A DNA stretch of 64,000 nt from Archangium violaceum (GCF_016859125.1 NZ_CP069338.1:4775501-4839500), one strand, 5' to 3'. Shown: positions 44,418 through 52,722, counted from the first letter of the stretch. Numbers and translations are program-made. Notes: generated by a model from the letters alone, not told the origin.

Positions 44418-45212
44418 ATGTTCCAACCAGCGCGGTGGGCGCTCATGTCCAGCATGTTGCTGGCTGCCTGCGCGGGAGTCCCTGGGCGTGGTGCTCCGGA
44501 TCGCTACGCCCAGTCCTTCGACTCGGCGACGAGCGCCTGTCGGCAGAACCCGGCGCTCTGTGCACAAGTGGCTGGGGAGGAAACCGTGGTACCGCAGGCC
44601 GCGCGACGGCTCGCCGAGACTGGAGCCTCGGTCGCCGCGGTCGGGATGGCACTGAATGGGGACTTGAAGACTCAAATCGAGCAGGCCCTGCAGCAGTGTG
44701 CCGAGCATGCTCGTACCAAGGTGCTCAGTGATAAGCGTCAAGGGAAGATTCCCACGCAGGCTGAGTGTGACCAGCCGGCTCCTGGCATGGCCGTGAAACT
44801 GGCCATCTATCTCGGTGACGAAATGCACAAGGAGGCGTTCCAATGTACTGGGGAGAGACTGAGCCAGTTGATTCCAGGTCGATTCAGCCTGGGGCCGCGT
44901 TACCGCTACGACAGGATTACGAAGCAGACGACGTTCATCAGCGAAGAGGAGGCGCAATCTCTTCTGCGACAGTGGCGGGGCGATGAGCTGAAAGGCACGC
45001 TCAGGCCCGATGTCCTCATCCACTCGGGCAATCCGCTCCAGGTCAGGGCTGTCTATGATCTCAAATTTCCTTGCGCGGACGGAAGCAGGCCTACTCCGTG
45101 GACCCGCTACACAGAGGGGCCACATCAAGGCTTCGATCAGAAGCAGGTGTACTGGGACGCTCTGGGGGTGGAACCCTTTCGCATCGTACCGTGGCTGGGG
45201 ATTCTCAAATGA
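44418..45212 (+). CDS. Lipoprotein with PD-(D/E)XK nuclease-like C-terminus, candidate toxin
   Basis: 264 residues. A lipobox (SSMLLAAC) anchors it. The C-terminal block GTLRPDVLI...VRAVYDLKFPC has Asp198 and D214-L-K216, the spacing of a PD-(D/E)XK nuclease core, and a later FDQKQVYWDAL gives Gln and Tyr at the usual Q-x(n)-Y place. This pattern recurs in myxobacterial lipoproteins that precede DUF3396 immunity genes. The stop overlaps the immunity gene ATG by 4 bases. A lipid-anchored toxin delivered between kin cells, as for Sit toxins, is proposed; the N-terminus (Cys-rich, about 20-170) is not recognised. Confidence 0.6.
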   Translation: MFQPARWALMSSMLLAACAGVPGRGAPDRYAQSFDSATSACRQNPALCAQVAGEETVVPQAARRLAETGASVAAVGMALNGDLKTQIEQALQQCAEHARTKVLSDKRQGKIPTQAECDQPAPGMAVKLAIYLGDEMHKEAFQCTGERLSQLIPGRFSLGPRYRYDRITKQTTFISEEEAQSLLRQWRGDELKGTLRPDVLIHSGNPLQVRAVYDLKFPCADGSRPTPWTRYTEGPHQGFDQKQVYWDALGVEPFRIVPWLGILK

Positions 45213-46120
45213 GTGAGCGCTACCCAAAAATTCGGATTCGCGCGCGGAACGGGGCCGTTTTGCTGCGAGAGGGAGTGAGCATCAGCTTCTACATGCGCCG
45301 CTCTCATCAAGACGTGGTGCACCGGGTGATGCAGTCCCTGGAGTCCTACCTTCGTGTGGTGGGCACGAAGGCGCTCGGCTGGTACGACGATGGAGAGGGC
45401 ACCTGGCGGGAGTTGGATGCGGTGGGGTGGGCGCATACCCGGCGTGAGTTGCTCGAGAAGCGCTGGCCCCTGGTGACCCTCCGCGATGCCCTCGACGGAG
45501 AACTCCGATACGGGTTTGACTATCGTGGCAAGGCGCTCGATGAGCCCCCGGCGGCGGACGAGCCGGGCGCCGTGAGCGCGGTGAGCTTCTGGCTACCGAC
45601 GGAGTTCTTGGAGGAGCACGGGCCGAATCACGTACGAGAGCTGGCCTTGGAACTGGCGGCCCCATTGCCCTTCTGCTCTGGCCACGCGGGTCTCTCCTTC
45701 ATCGGTGAATTTGATCTGCCAGGCGTTCTCCGTGAAATCCGCGAGCGATGCTTCCGCCACCCGGGCTTGGACCTCCCAGACCTGGGGGAGCACTCGTGGA
45801 AGGTCGGTACGAGGATACGGGCACCGCATTGGCTGACGTTCCTGGGCTTACCCGTGTTGGGAGAGGTGGGTGGCACGGAGGGGCTTCGCTCTCGCCTCTT
45901 TTCCGCGGAGACGACCGTTCAGGAGATGGAGGGCGGACGCGCGGTCGTGACTCTAGGGCCCTGGCCCGAGGCAGGGGACACCGAGCAGGGGCAGGTTCTC
46001 CCGTCCTATCGGGAGCTGGCGTGTTTGTTGGAGCCCTGGCTGTATCACGAGGAACGTGGCCGTAATCTCGATTTCACCCTTGAGGACGTGCGGCACTGGG
46101 ATCGGCGCTTCCTCGGCTGA
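45209..46120 (+). CDS. DUF3396 type VI/Sit-type immunity protein
   Basis: 303 residues, no signal peptide. It has the DUF3396 layout: PKIRIRARNGAVLLREGVSI, SFYMRRSHQDVVHRVMQSLE, VSFWLPTEFLEEHGPNHVRE, LPFCSGHAGLSFIGEFDLPG, and WLTFLGLPVLGEVGG. Members act as cognate immunity proteins (TsiV-like) to effectors. The ATG overlaps the lipoprotein stop, so toxin and immunity are co-translated. It would sit in the cytoplasm and block a nuclease that acts there. Confidence 0.8.
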   Translation: MSERYPKIRIRARNGAVLLREGVSISFYMRRSHQDVVHRVMQSLESYLRVVGTKALGWYDDGEGTWRELDAVGWAHTRRELLEKRWPLVTLRDALDGELRYGFDYRGKALDEPPAADEPGAVSAVSFWLPTEFLEEHGPNHVRELALELAAPLPFCSGHAGLSFIGEFDLPGVLREIRERCFRHPGLDLPDLGEHSWKVGTRIRAPHWLTFLGLPVLGEVGGTEGLRSRLFSAETTVQEMEGGRAVVTLGPWPEAGDTEQGQVLPSYRELACLLEPWLYHEERGRNLDFTLEDVRHWDRRFLG

Positions 46121-46185
46121 TCGCCCATCCACTCCGGGGCACCGACGCGCTCGCCCCCTTCCAGAGACGAAGTCGAGGCGGCGGC

Positions 46186-46205
46186 TTCGATTCCCGCCGC
46201 TTCCA
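46186..46205 (+). repeat. tRNA/tmRNA 3'-end-like repeat (att-like), copy 2
   Basis: TTCGATTCCCGCCGCTTCCA, one base different from copy 1, followed by a Rho-independent terminator and the C-terminus of an integrase. This is the classic order of attP next to int. Confidence 0.65.
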
Positions 46206-46214
46206 CACTCAGAA

Positions 46215-46247
46215 GCCCAGTAATCCCGAGGGGTTACTGGGCTTTTT
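46215..46247 (+). terminator. Rho-independent terminator next to att-like site
   Basis: GCCCAGTAA and TTACTGGGC form a perfect 9-bp stem with a 10-nt loop containing a further CCC/GGG, followed by TTTTTCTTT. The right arm contains the inferred stop codon of the integrase on the minus strand. Confidence 0.8.
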
Positions 46248-46647
46248 CTTTGCCCTCGTTTTCGCATGTGCCCTCAGTGTGCGTGCGCCGTGAAGGTGCA
46301 CTTGACCAGCGGGTGGAAGTCCCGCCCGAGGAGGAAGTCGACCCCCTCGGTAGCTATCTGGCGGGGACGAGGGGTGACCCTCGGACTCGAAGCCCAGAGA
46401 CAGAAGGCCTCGAAAGGAGGTCGAGCGAGCTTGCAGGCCGCAACATGAGTGAAGCCCGAGCAGGCCCCGAAAGGGCAATCGTGGGAGCCGACCTGACGCA
46501 CATACAGGGAAGGCCAGGCACCCGGCGAGAAGGTCGACACCAACATCGCCGGGTGGACCACCGGGGTAGTGGGGCGCGGCATGTGAGCACGGTGAAGTGC
46601 GCAACACGGGAGACCTGGTCCGAGCGGGGTAGCGACCCGAACACGCC

Positions 46648-48069
46648 GTGAGGGCGTGGCGACGGCCAGGAGTCGGAAGGGCCCGTACTACCGATGAAGC
46701 GGGTAACGACCGTGGAGGGAAGGGGCCCTGGTTCAGGGTGCTTCGTGAGGAGTGGACGCAGCGGGAGATTGGCGTGAGCCTGACAACCCCTACAAAGCTC
46801 GAAGAGCTCCGAGCGAAGCTGTACGCGAAGGCCAAGGCGGAGCCGACGTTCCGGTTCTACGCGCTGTACGACAAGCTCCATCGGTGGGATGTCCTGACGG
46901 AGGCGCTCAGGCAGTCGAAGCAGAAGAAGGGCGCCGCAGGAGTGGACGGACAGACCTTCGAGCAGCTCGAGGCGTACGGCGAGGAGCGCTGGCTCGAGGA
47001 GGTGCAGCGAGAGCTGCAAGGGAAGACGTATCGGCCCCAGCCAGTACGGAGGGTGCTGATACCCAAGCCAGGAGGAGGCGAGCGGCCACTGGGCATACCC
47101 ACGAGCAAGGAGCGGGTGGTCCAGACGGCGGCGAAGCTCATCCTGGAGCCCATCTTCGAGGCCGACTTGAGCGAGGCTGCATACGGGTACCGACCCGGAC
47201 GCAGTGCGGTCGATGCGGTCCAAGAGGTCCATCAGAAGCTGAAGCGGGGGCGGACCCAAGTGGTGGATGCGGCTCTCTCGAAGTACTTCGACACGATTCC
47301 CCACGCGGAGCTGATGAAGAGCGTCGCGAGGAGGGGTGCGGACAAGGCGGTGCTGCATCTGGTGAAGATGTGGCTGAAGGTGCCAGTGGAAGAGAGGGAC
47401 GAGCAAGGACGCCCGAGGTACAGCGGAGGCAAGCGCTCGAAGCAGGGGACACCGCAGGGGGGTGTCATCTCACCGCTGCTGGCGAACATCTACATCAACC
47501 GGCTGCTGAAGGTGTTCGCCAAGAGCGAGCTGATGAAGAGGAGCGGAGCGAAAATCGTCAACTACGCCGATGACTTCGTGGTGGTAGCCCGCAGGGGCGC
47601 CGCGGAGGTGTTGGTGCAGGTGAAGCGCTGGCTCGATGGGATGAAGCTGACGCTCAACGAGACGAAGACGAGCATTCGCGATGCGCGGAAGGAGCACTTC
47701 CGCTTTCTCGGGTACGAGCTGGGGCCACTGGTCTACAAGAAGACCGGCCAGAAGTACCTGGGAGCCCGACCTTCGAAGAAGGCGATGGAGCACGCCCGAG
47801 AGGAAGTGAGCCGAATCCTCCGACGAGGCAGGACGGAGCGCTGGGAGGAGATAGCGGGCGAGCTCAACCGGTTCCTGCGAGGGTGGGCGACGTACTTCGT
47901 CTACGACTCGCCGGTGCACGCGTTCAACGTGCTGGACTGGCACGTGACCGAACGGGTGAGGAACTTCCTGAGCAGGAGGCACAAGGTGGCGCGAGCAACG
48001 TCACGCTTCAAGTACAACGAGGTGCACCGGAGCCTCGGAGTGCTGGAGGTACGTGCACTCCTGCGCTGA
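46648..48069 (+). CDS. ltrA: Group II intron reverse transcriptase/maturase with mutated motif A
   Basis: 473 residues from GTG 46648; GTG 46774 (V-S-L-T-T-P) is an alternative start closer to the first conserved block. RT blocks are clear: LIPKPGGGERPLGIPT, AAYGYRPGRSAVDAV, GTPQGGVISPLLANIYINR and YADDFVVVAR (the YADD box intact). Motif A reads VVDAALSKYFDTIPHAEL, whereas this family has DADLSKYFDTIP; the catalytic Asp is replaced by Ala209 (GCT at 47272-47274). The thumb/maturase X region (FLRGWATYFVYDSPVHAFN...) is present, no En domain. It could still splice, but DNA synthesis should be lost. Confidence 0.85.
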   Translation: MRAWRRPGVGRARTTDEAGNDRGGKGPWFRVLREEWTQREIGVSLTTPTKLEELRAKLYAKAKAEPTFRFYALYDKLHRWDVLTEALRQSKQKKGAAGVDGQTFEQLEAYGEERWLEEVQRELQGKTYRPQPVRRVLIPKPGGGERPLGIPTSKERVVQTAAKLILEPIFEADLSEAAYGYRPGRSAVDAVQEVHQKLKRGRTQVVDAALSKYFDTIPHAELMKSVARRGADKAVLHLVKMWLKVPVEERDEQGRPRYSGGKRSKQGTPQGGVISPLLANIYINRLLKVFAKSELMKRSGAKIVNYADDFVVVARRGAAEVLVQVKRWLDGMKLTLNETKTSIRDARKEHFRFLGYELGPLVYKKTGQKYLGARPSKKAMEHAREEVSRILRRGRTERWEEIAGELNRFLRGWATYFVYDSPVHAFNVLDWHVTERVRNFLSRRHKVARATSRFKYNEVHRSLGVLEVRALLR

Positions 48070-48094
48070 CACGCGTCGCGTGAAACCTGTCCGA

Positions 48095-48127
48095 GAGCCG
48101 GATGCAGGAAATCTGCACGTCCGGTTC
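48095..48127 (+). ncRNA. Group II intron domain V
   Basis: GAGCCGGA pairs with TCCGGTTC (8 bp, one G-U), a CG bulge lies on the 3' side, and TGCAG pairs with CTGCA around a GAAAT loop; AGC of the catalytic triad is at the base. It looks intact. Confidence 0.85.
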
Positions 48128-48465
48128 GATGAGCGGCGTGGAGGAAACGGACCGTGGGTGAGACTCGGCGAGGAGGCGAGCGAGAGCGGACCTTCGCAGC
48201 AGGCTCCGACGAGCCCGAGCGGCACCGCGCCTCCCGTCGACTCTACCCCTTTGGCGCTTCTGGCCGGAGCGGCTTGGATGTAGGGCACAGGAAGGTCGAG
48301 CTGATGCACGGCGCTCGCCCGAGTCTCGGGCAGGTGGGCATAGCGCTCTGTCATCTCGATGGTCGCGTGCCCCATCAACTCCTGGATCGCCTTGAGCGGT
48401 ACGCCACGCATCAACACGTAGGGGCCGCGCAGGTGCCTGTGAGCCCCGAGCGCTTCCACTGCCGA

Positions 48466-48916
48466 GGCGCATAAGAGGGATGGGGGCCCTGTTGAGGGGG
48501 AGAGAGGGTGCAGAGGGGCCGAGGAGGGCCGCTGACGGGGCCGGCCGAGCGATGCGCCCGGCCGGTGGACAGGCCGCGCAGCGCGCTTGGGGTACACGCC
48601 TGCCCAGGCCGCGCTCCTATCAGGTGCGTGGCAGGGGCCTGTTGGCTGTCTTGAGCCTCAACACCACGCGGCCTGGGGTGGCCCTCGTGCCGGGGCCAAC
48701 CTCGCACATGCCGTGGGCAAGCCCAGGTGCTCCAGAATGGCCCGCCCCCCGGAAGCCCCCATCTCGTACGCCAAGACCCGCCGCCGGCCTCCACACCTCA
48801 CGCAGGCGAACACGTCGAAGTCGAACGTCCGTCCTCCTGAGCAACTCTGCCTGGTCCACTCGCGGTGTCCTCTCCTTCATCCACTCCTTCCTGGCCGCTG
48901 CCTCAAGCCCCGCGCT
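48466..48916 (-). pseudogene. IS91-family transposase remnant B (451-bp direct repeat)
   Basis: The minus strand encodes the C-terminus of an IS91-type transposase: [20 protein letters not shown], then [20 protein letters not shown] and a stop at about 48660, followed by its 3' flank. A four-base duplication (GGAC in AGGAGGACGGACGTTC) shifts the frame, so the upstream part ([20 protein letters not shown]) reads in another frame. The 451 bp match 51938-52388 without gaps and with six mismatches counted by eye. No catalytic tyrosines remain. It truncates the integrase on its left. Confidence 0.65.
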
Positions 48917-49048
48917 CGCCTCCTCCGCACCTGCTTGAGGGAGCAGATGTCGTCCCCAGGACGAGCAGCACCGAACGCACAGGAATGACGGAGTCGTATT
49001 CAAAGAGATGGAGACCCGCTGAGCCTGACGCCGGGGTACATCACAATC

Positions 49049-49091
49049 CCCCCGCGTGTCGCTACGCTACCTTCCGGCGGCCTTCGACAAT
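49049..49091 (-). repeat. Inverted copy of the DUF6986 3' end
   Basis: Reverse complement of 43767-43809 with few mismatches, in the 207-bp gap between IS91 remnant B and the small immunity candidate gene. The rest of that gap holds nothing recognisable. Confidence 0.7.
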
Positions 49092-49123
49092 CGGGGCAAG
49101 CCCAGGTGGCCTTCGAGCGTGCG

Positions 49124-49387
49124 TCATTCGCCAATCTGGCGACGTACCCATGGGGCACCCACGTCGTGACGTTCTGCCTCCCAGCCTTGTCGCAGTTCCA
49201 GAATCTCGACGATGCTTGGATCCCGCTCGATCAGATGGTTCAAGCCGACGACTCGCGGCCCATCACCGGGCTCATGCTCTTCTCCACAAAGGAACTGCCA
49301 ATCGCCATCCTCATGCGCGACCAATCGAATGGATCGGCTTCCTTCAAACACATGGCGACACACGAATGCAGCACGTTCGCGCTCCAA
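49124..49387 (-). CDS. Small immunity-candidate protein downstream of HNH toxin
   Basis: 87 residues. It reads with TTG 49387 preceded by GGAG at a good distance; the frame opens after the toxin's stop codon, 27 bp upstream, so no ATG start exists. Sequence: FVCRHVFEGSRSIRLVAHED, then GDWQFLCGEEHEPGD and LIERDPSIVEIL, a compact domain with paired Cys resembling DUF2185-like small proteins. Position directly behind a SitA5-like toxin gene suggests it is the cognate SitI. Cytoplasmic. The plus-strand frame 49106-49510 is a shadow of this and the toxin gene. Confidence 0.6.
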   Translation of the reverse strand: MERERAAFVCRHVFEGSRSIRLVAHEDGDWQFLCGEEHEPGDGPRVVGLNHLIERDPSIVEILELRQGWEAERHDVGAPWVRRQIGE

Positions 49388-49414
49388 GCTCAGCTCCAGA
49401 TCGTTGCTCTTGAA

Positions 49415-50677
49415 TTAACGTTCCTTTGGAGGAATCCAGTCGGTATCCAGTTCCTTGGCCCCTTTCTCGCGGTTGCAAGTTCGGCAGGAGGGTGCCAGAT
49501 TCTCGGATGAAGAGGGTCCACCTTTGCTGTACGGCTTTCGATGATCCGCCTCATAGGATTTCGACTGCCCCGATTCTCGCGTCAGCTCCTCGTCGCAGTA
49601 CTCACAACGAGTTCGGCCTGTTGCATCCTGGCTCTTTTCGTAGGCCGCGTCGCGGTCTGCCTTACTGAACCGACGCGGCCTCCCTGTATCCGCGGTCATG
49701 GCTACTGCACCCGGAGCCAGGGTCAGGGTCAAACTCTCGGCGGATACGGAGACCGTCTCCACTTCCCCAACCGCCGCGAGACGGATACCCACCTGCGTCT
49801 CCGCCTGTGCTTCCGCCTGCACCGCACGGGGAAACGTCGGCACCTTTGCGGCCAGCCCCGGTGCCGTGTTGCCGATGGCAGTCAGGGCCAGCACGGCGAA
49901 GGCTCGCGCCGCGTTGCGACCCATGATCTTGCCGTACCGCTCGCCCGCCTCGCGCAGTTCGCTGAACGTGGTGGCCCGGTCCGCCTCGACCATCAACCGC
50001 TTGAAACCCAGGATGAGACCCCAGAAGGTGTCCACGCCCACATAGGCAATGAGCGTGGCGGTCATCACGGCGGCGAGGCCCTTGGAGACTGTCACGTCGG
50101 GAATGGTGAGGAGGAGCATGTACGTGGTCCACGTCCAGAGCACCGCAGCCACCATGGCGTGTGGGTCAGCCATGTCCCTGAAGGCCTCGAGCATCTCCTC
50201 CAGCACGGCGCCCTTGGCGAGGGCCATGGCCAGGGCGAAACGACCATCTCCGTTGACGATGGGGCTTTCCTCCAGCAGGCGCAGGCAATCTCCGGGCCTA
50301 CCAGTGCGCTCACACCAGCGCAGATACGCGCGCGTCAACTCGACCTCCGCCGCCGTTGGCTCTCCCTCCAGGTGCTCGCTCGACTCGAGCGGAGTGACGC
50401 GGCGGCCGCGTATCTCATACGTGTACGAACCACTCCGAGCATCGACCTCGAACAGTCGCCGGGCGGCTTCCTGGGGCTGAGCGGGAGGCCGCACCTCCCG
50501 AGCCAACTCCGACACGGCCACCTCGAACTCGCTGTCGCCCATTGCCACGGCCTTGGCACTGGAACGCGGGGTGAAGACGATGATGTTGGTTCGGCCCGTG
50601 TCCAGGCGTACGACCCGAGAGGAAGAGCCACACCCAGCGAGGAGAACCAGCACCACGGCCGTGCAGCACAGCTTCAT
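49415..50677 (-). CDS. SitA5-like polymorphic toxin lipoprotein with HNH nuclease domain
   Basis: 420 residues from ATG 50677, with AGGAGG just upstream. Lipobox VLLAGC. The body (SSSRVVRLDTGRTNIIVFTP...AREVRPPAQPQEAARRLFEV, and LTRAYLRWCERTGRPGDCLR) matches what I recall of the SitA5 family of Myxococcus outer-membrane-exchange toxins, including hydrophobic helices (VLWTWTTYMLLLTIPDVTV; GLAAVMTATLIAYVGVDTFWG). The C-terminus is a CxxC-type HNH nuclease (CEYCDEEL...EADHRKPYSKGG...ENLAPSCRTCNREKGAKEL). Known biology: SitA lipoproteins pass between kin cells by TraA/B-dependent exchange and kill cells lacking SitI. No SitB gene is next to it. Confidence 0.78.
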   Translation of the reverse strand: MKLCCTAVVLVLLAGCGSSSRVVRLDTGRTNIIVFTPRSSAKAVAMGDSEFEVAVSELAREVRPPAQPQEAARRLFEVDARSGSYTYEIRGRRVTPLESSEHLEGEPTAAEVELTRAYLRWCERTGRPGDCLRLLEESPIVNGDGRFALAMALAKGAVLEEMLEAFRDMADPHAMVAAVLWTWTTYMLLLTIPDVTVSKGLAAVMTATLIAYVGVDTFWGLILGFKRLMVEADRATTFSELREAGERYGKIMGRNAARAFAVLALTAIGNTAPGLAAKVPTFPRAVQAEAQAETQVGIRLAAVGEVETVSVSAESLTLTLAPGAVAMTADTGRPRRFSKADRDAAYEKSQDATGRTRCEYCDEELTRESGQSKSYEADHRKPYSKGGPSSSENLAPSCRTCNREKGAKELDTDWIPPKER

Positions 50678-50808
50678 GGGGACTCCTCCTGGTCCTGGCC
50701 CCTGCTTCCGTGAGAACCCACTGACGGGCTGGCGGCTGGCAGGGTGGCGTATCGGCGAAGCTGAGCATAGTGGCTTGCCGGGACGTGCGGTCACGGTTCG
50801 CTCTGCAC

Positions 50809-51937
50809 ATGTCCACTACCGAGAACGGTGCACGCAAGGTCCGCGTGGTGATCCTGACCGCGATCACGCTGGAGTACCAAGCGGCACTTCAGGTGGAGGC
50901 TGGCGCCTGGGAGGGCAGTCACTGGGAGGAGGAAACAGGCCCTAACGGTCTTCCGGTGGCGTTCCGCACGCTTCGTGGCAAGGGAGGGCGGCCTCTGCGC
51001 GTGGCGGTGGCACAGGCGGGGGACATGGGGGCGGTATCGGCGACGAATGCATTGCTGCCCCTGGTGCAGCGCCATGGCCCGCGGTGCGTGGCGATGTGCG
51101 GCGTGTGCGCGGGCCGCCCCCAGAAAACGAATCTGGGCGATGTGATCGTGGCAGAGAGGCTGTTCTTCCACGACACCGGCAAGAAGATCCCAGACAAGGT
51201 GCAGCAGGATCTCAAGACGTACAACCTCCGCGAAGACTGGAAGGTAGCGCTCGAGCACTTCGACTTCGCCGGGCGCTTCCGAAACGAGGCGTGGTGGAAG
51301 TCACGCCCCGTGTCCTACGAATGGCAAGAGAATTGGGTCCTGGCGAAGCTGAACGAGGGCATCGCGAACCCGGCGGAACTCCCCGAGTGCGATGAGCACT
51401 GCCCTCAGTGGGAGAAGGACATGCTGGATGGCACGCTCAGCCTGACCGACAAGGGGCAGAAGCGAATCGGTCGCATCCTCATCAAGCACCGCAACCGCCT
51501 GCCTGACACCTCTCCATCGGGGGAGCTGATTCCCTTCAAGGTCCACGTCGCACCGATGGGAAGCGGTAACCAGGTCGTCGAAGACGAGGCTGTCTGGAGC
51601 TTCATCTCCGAGCATATGCGCAAGACGCTGGGCGTGGAAATGGAGGCCGCAGCCCTCGGTGCGCTGGCCCATGCCCAGAGAGACTGGAAGCTCAATGCGC
51701 TGGTGATGAAGGGAGTGATGGACTTCGCCAACCATGGCCGCGACGACCATTTCAAGGAGTTCGCCGCCCGGGCCTCGGCTGAGTGCTTGATTGCGTTCCT
51801 TCGCGAGCAGCTCGACGTGGAGGTGGAGCCCGATGTCAACGACCTTCTGGTGCCAGGAACCGAAACATTGCCGGACAATCCGCCTCCCTCAGCGCTCCTC
51901 AATGCGCGCTACGAGGTCGTCCCCTTCCACGAACGGG
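50809..51937 (+). pseudogene. Truncated PNP-STAND-type defence protein
   Basis: From ATG 50809, VRVVILTAITLEYQAALQ begins a purine nucleoside phosphorylase-like domain (MCGVCAGRP..., VEMEAAALGALAHAQRDWKL, KGVMDFANHGRD). After residue about 350 comes a linker and PPSALLNARYEVVPFHERGR, the typical entry to a STAND NTPase. At 51938 the IS91 repeat begins and the reading frame runs into non-homologous sequence up to 52617. So the PNP effector survives without its sensor ATPase. PNP-STAND proteins are antiphage NLR-like sensors. It is divergent from the SitA5-like gene; the 131-bp spacer carries both promoters. Confidence 0.65.
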
Positions 51938-52480
51938 GGCGCATAAGAGGGATGGGGGCCCTGTTGAGGGGGAGAGAGGGTGCAGAGGGGCCGAGGAGGG
52001 CCGCTGACGGGGCCGCCCGAGCGATGCGCCCGGCCGGTGGACAGGCCGCGCAGCGCCCTTGGGGTATACGCCTGCCCAGGCCGCGCTCCTATCAGGTGCG
52101 TGGCAGGGGCCTGTTGGCTGTCTTGAGCCTCAACACCACGCGGCCTGGGGTGACCCTCGTGCCGGGGCCAACCGCGCACATGCCGTGGGCAAGCCCAGGT
52201 GCTCCAGAATGGCCCGCCCCCCGGAAGCCCCCATCACGTACGCCAAGACCCGCCGCCGGCCTCCACACCTCACGCAGGCGAACACGTCGAAGTCGAACGT
52301 CCGTCCTCCTGAGCAACTCTGCCTGGTCCACTCGCGGTGTCCTCTCCTTCATCCACTCCTTCCTGGCCGCTGCCTCAAGCCCCGCGCTGCCGCGTACAGC
52401 ACCGTCCCCTCGGGCTGCCTTCGCCGGTACTCCCCCCCGCGCTCCTCCACGAGCCCCTCCCCAGCCGCACCTTGCCAGGG
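51938..52480 (-). pseudogene. IS91-family transposase remnant C with internal deletion
   Basis: 51938-52388 is the second copy of the 451-bp repeat (transposase C-terminus and flank). It is fused at 52388/52389 to a short N-terminal piece, whose minus-strand frame reads [20 protein letters not shown] and ends AAAR, the entry of IS91-type transposases. All catalytic parts are gone. The plus-strand gene to its left (PNP-STAND) is cut by it. To its right, up to about 52650, the minus strand reads [20 protein letters not shown], resembling another integrase tail. Confidence 0.6.
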
Positions 52481-52662
52481 CACACGCTACCGTCAGCCTC
52501 CCACGGGCTTCTCGCGAGCCCTGGGATACCGGGGAACTCTGGCCGCTCACGTTCGCGAGTGGCTTCACCCAGCTGGGCTGCATGTGCCCCCAGTGTGCCC
52601 CTCCAGCGGGGAATTGACCGGGACGAAACGGGATGGGGTGGGATGACGAACCCAAGGAGAAT

Positions 52663-52714
52663 CAAGGCGATAGCGGGTAACAGCGCGTCCTGCTTAGGGT
52701 TTTCTATCGCCTTG
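52663..52714. repeat. 11-bp inverted repeat beside att-like copy 3
   Basis: CAAGGCGATAG (52663-52673) and CTATCGCCTTG (52704-52714), perfect, 30-nt spacer, ending 9 bp before the att-like repeat. It could be an integrase or excisionase arm site, or a stem of a degraded tmRNA end. Confidence 0.5.
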
Positions 52715-52722
52715 TTCACGGG

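Larger units (their letters stand above)
46279..48246 (+). mobile_element. Group II intron with encoded maturase
   Basis: A plausible GUGCG 5' end lies at 46279 (GTGCG; alternatives within 4 bases at 46277 or 46283). A reverse transcriptase gene fills domain IV, a domain V is at 48095-48127, and the 3' end is placed after CTCTAC at about 48246. These ends restore the integrase frame. The domain I region (46290-46640) has structured repeats such as GGTGGAAGTCCCGCC. Boundaries are by consensus and frame restoration and may be off by a few bases. Confidence 0.75.
46234..48465 (-). pseudogene. Integrase (tyrosine recombinase) C-terminus, split by group II intron
   Basis: On the minus strand 48465-48247 reads HRHLRGPYVLMRGVPLKAIQ, then ELMGHATIEMTERYAHLPET, the conserved end of phage integrases around the catalytic HxxR and tyrosine region. 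The catalytic Arg-His block is partly degraded (HRHLRG). Removing the intron (46279-48246) joins ARSAKG to TEGTCENEGKEKAQ and a stop at 46234, in frame, as a natural integrase tail. The N-terminal part is missing, cut by the IS91 repeat at 48466. So the integrase is dead, and the intron lies antisense in its last codons. Confidence 0.65.

Noticed and set aside
49106-49510. 134-codon plus-strand ORF with ATG
   Set aside because: Overlaps the minus-strand immunity candidate and the HNH domain end, both of which have recognisable protein sequence.
50770-52617. 615-codon single protein
   Set aside because: Only the part up to about 51937 is homologous to a real protein; the rest is the reverse strand of the IS91 remnant.
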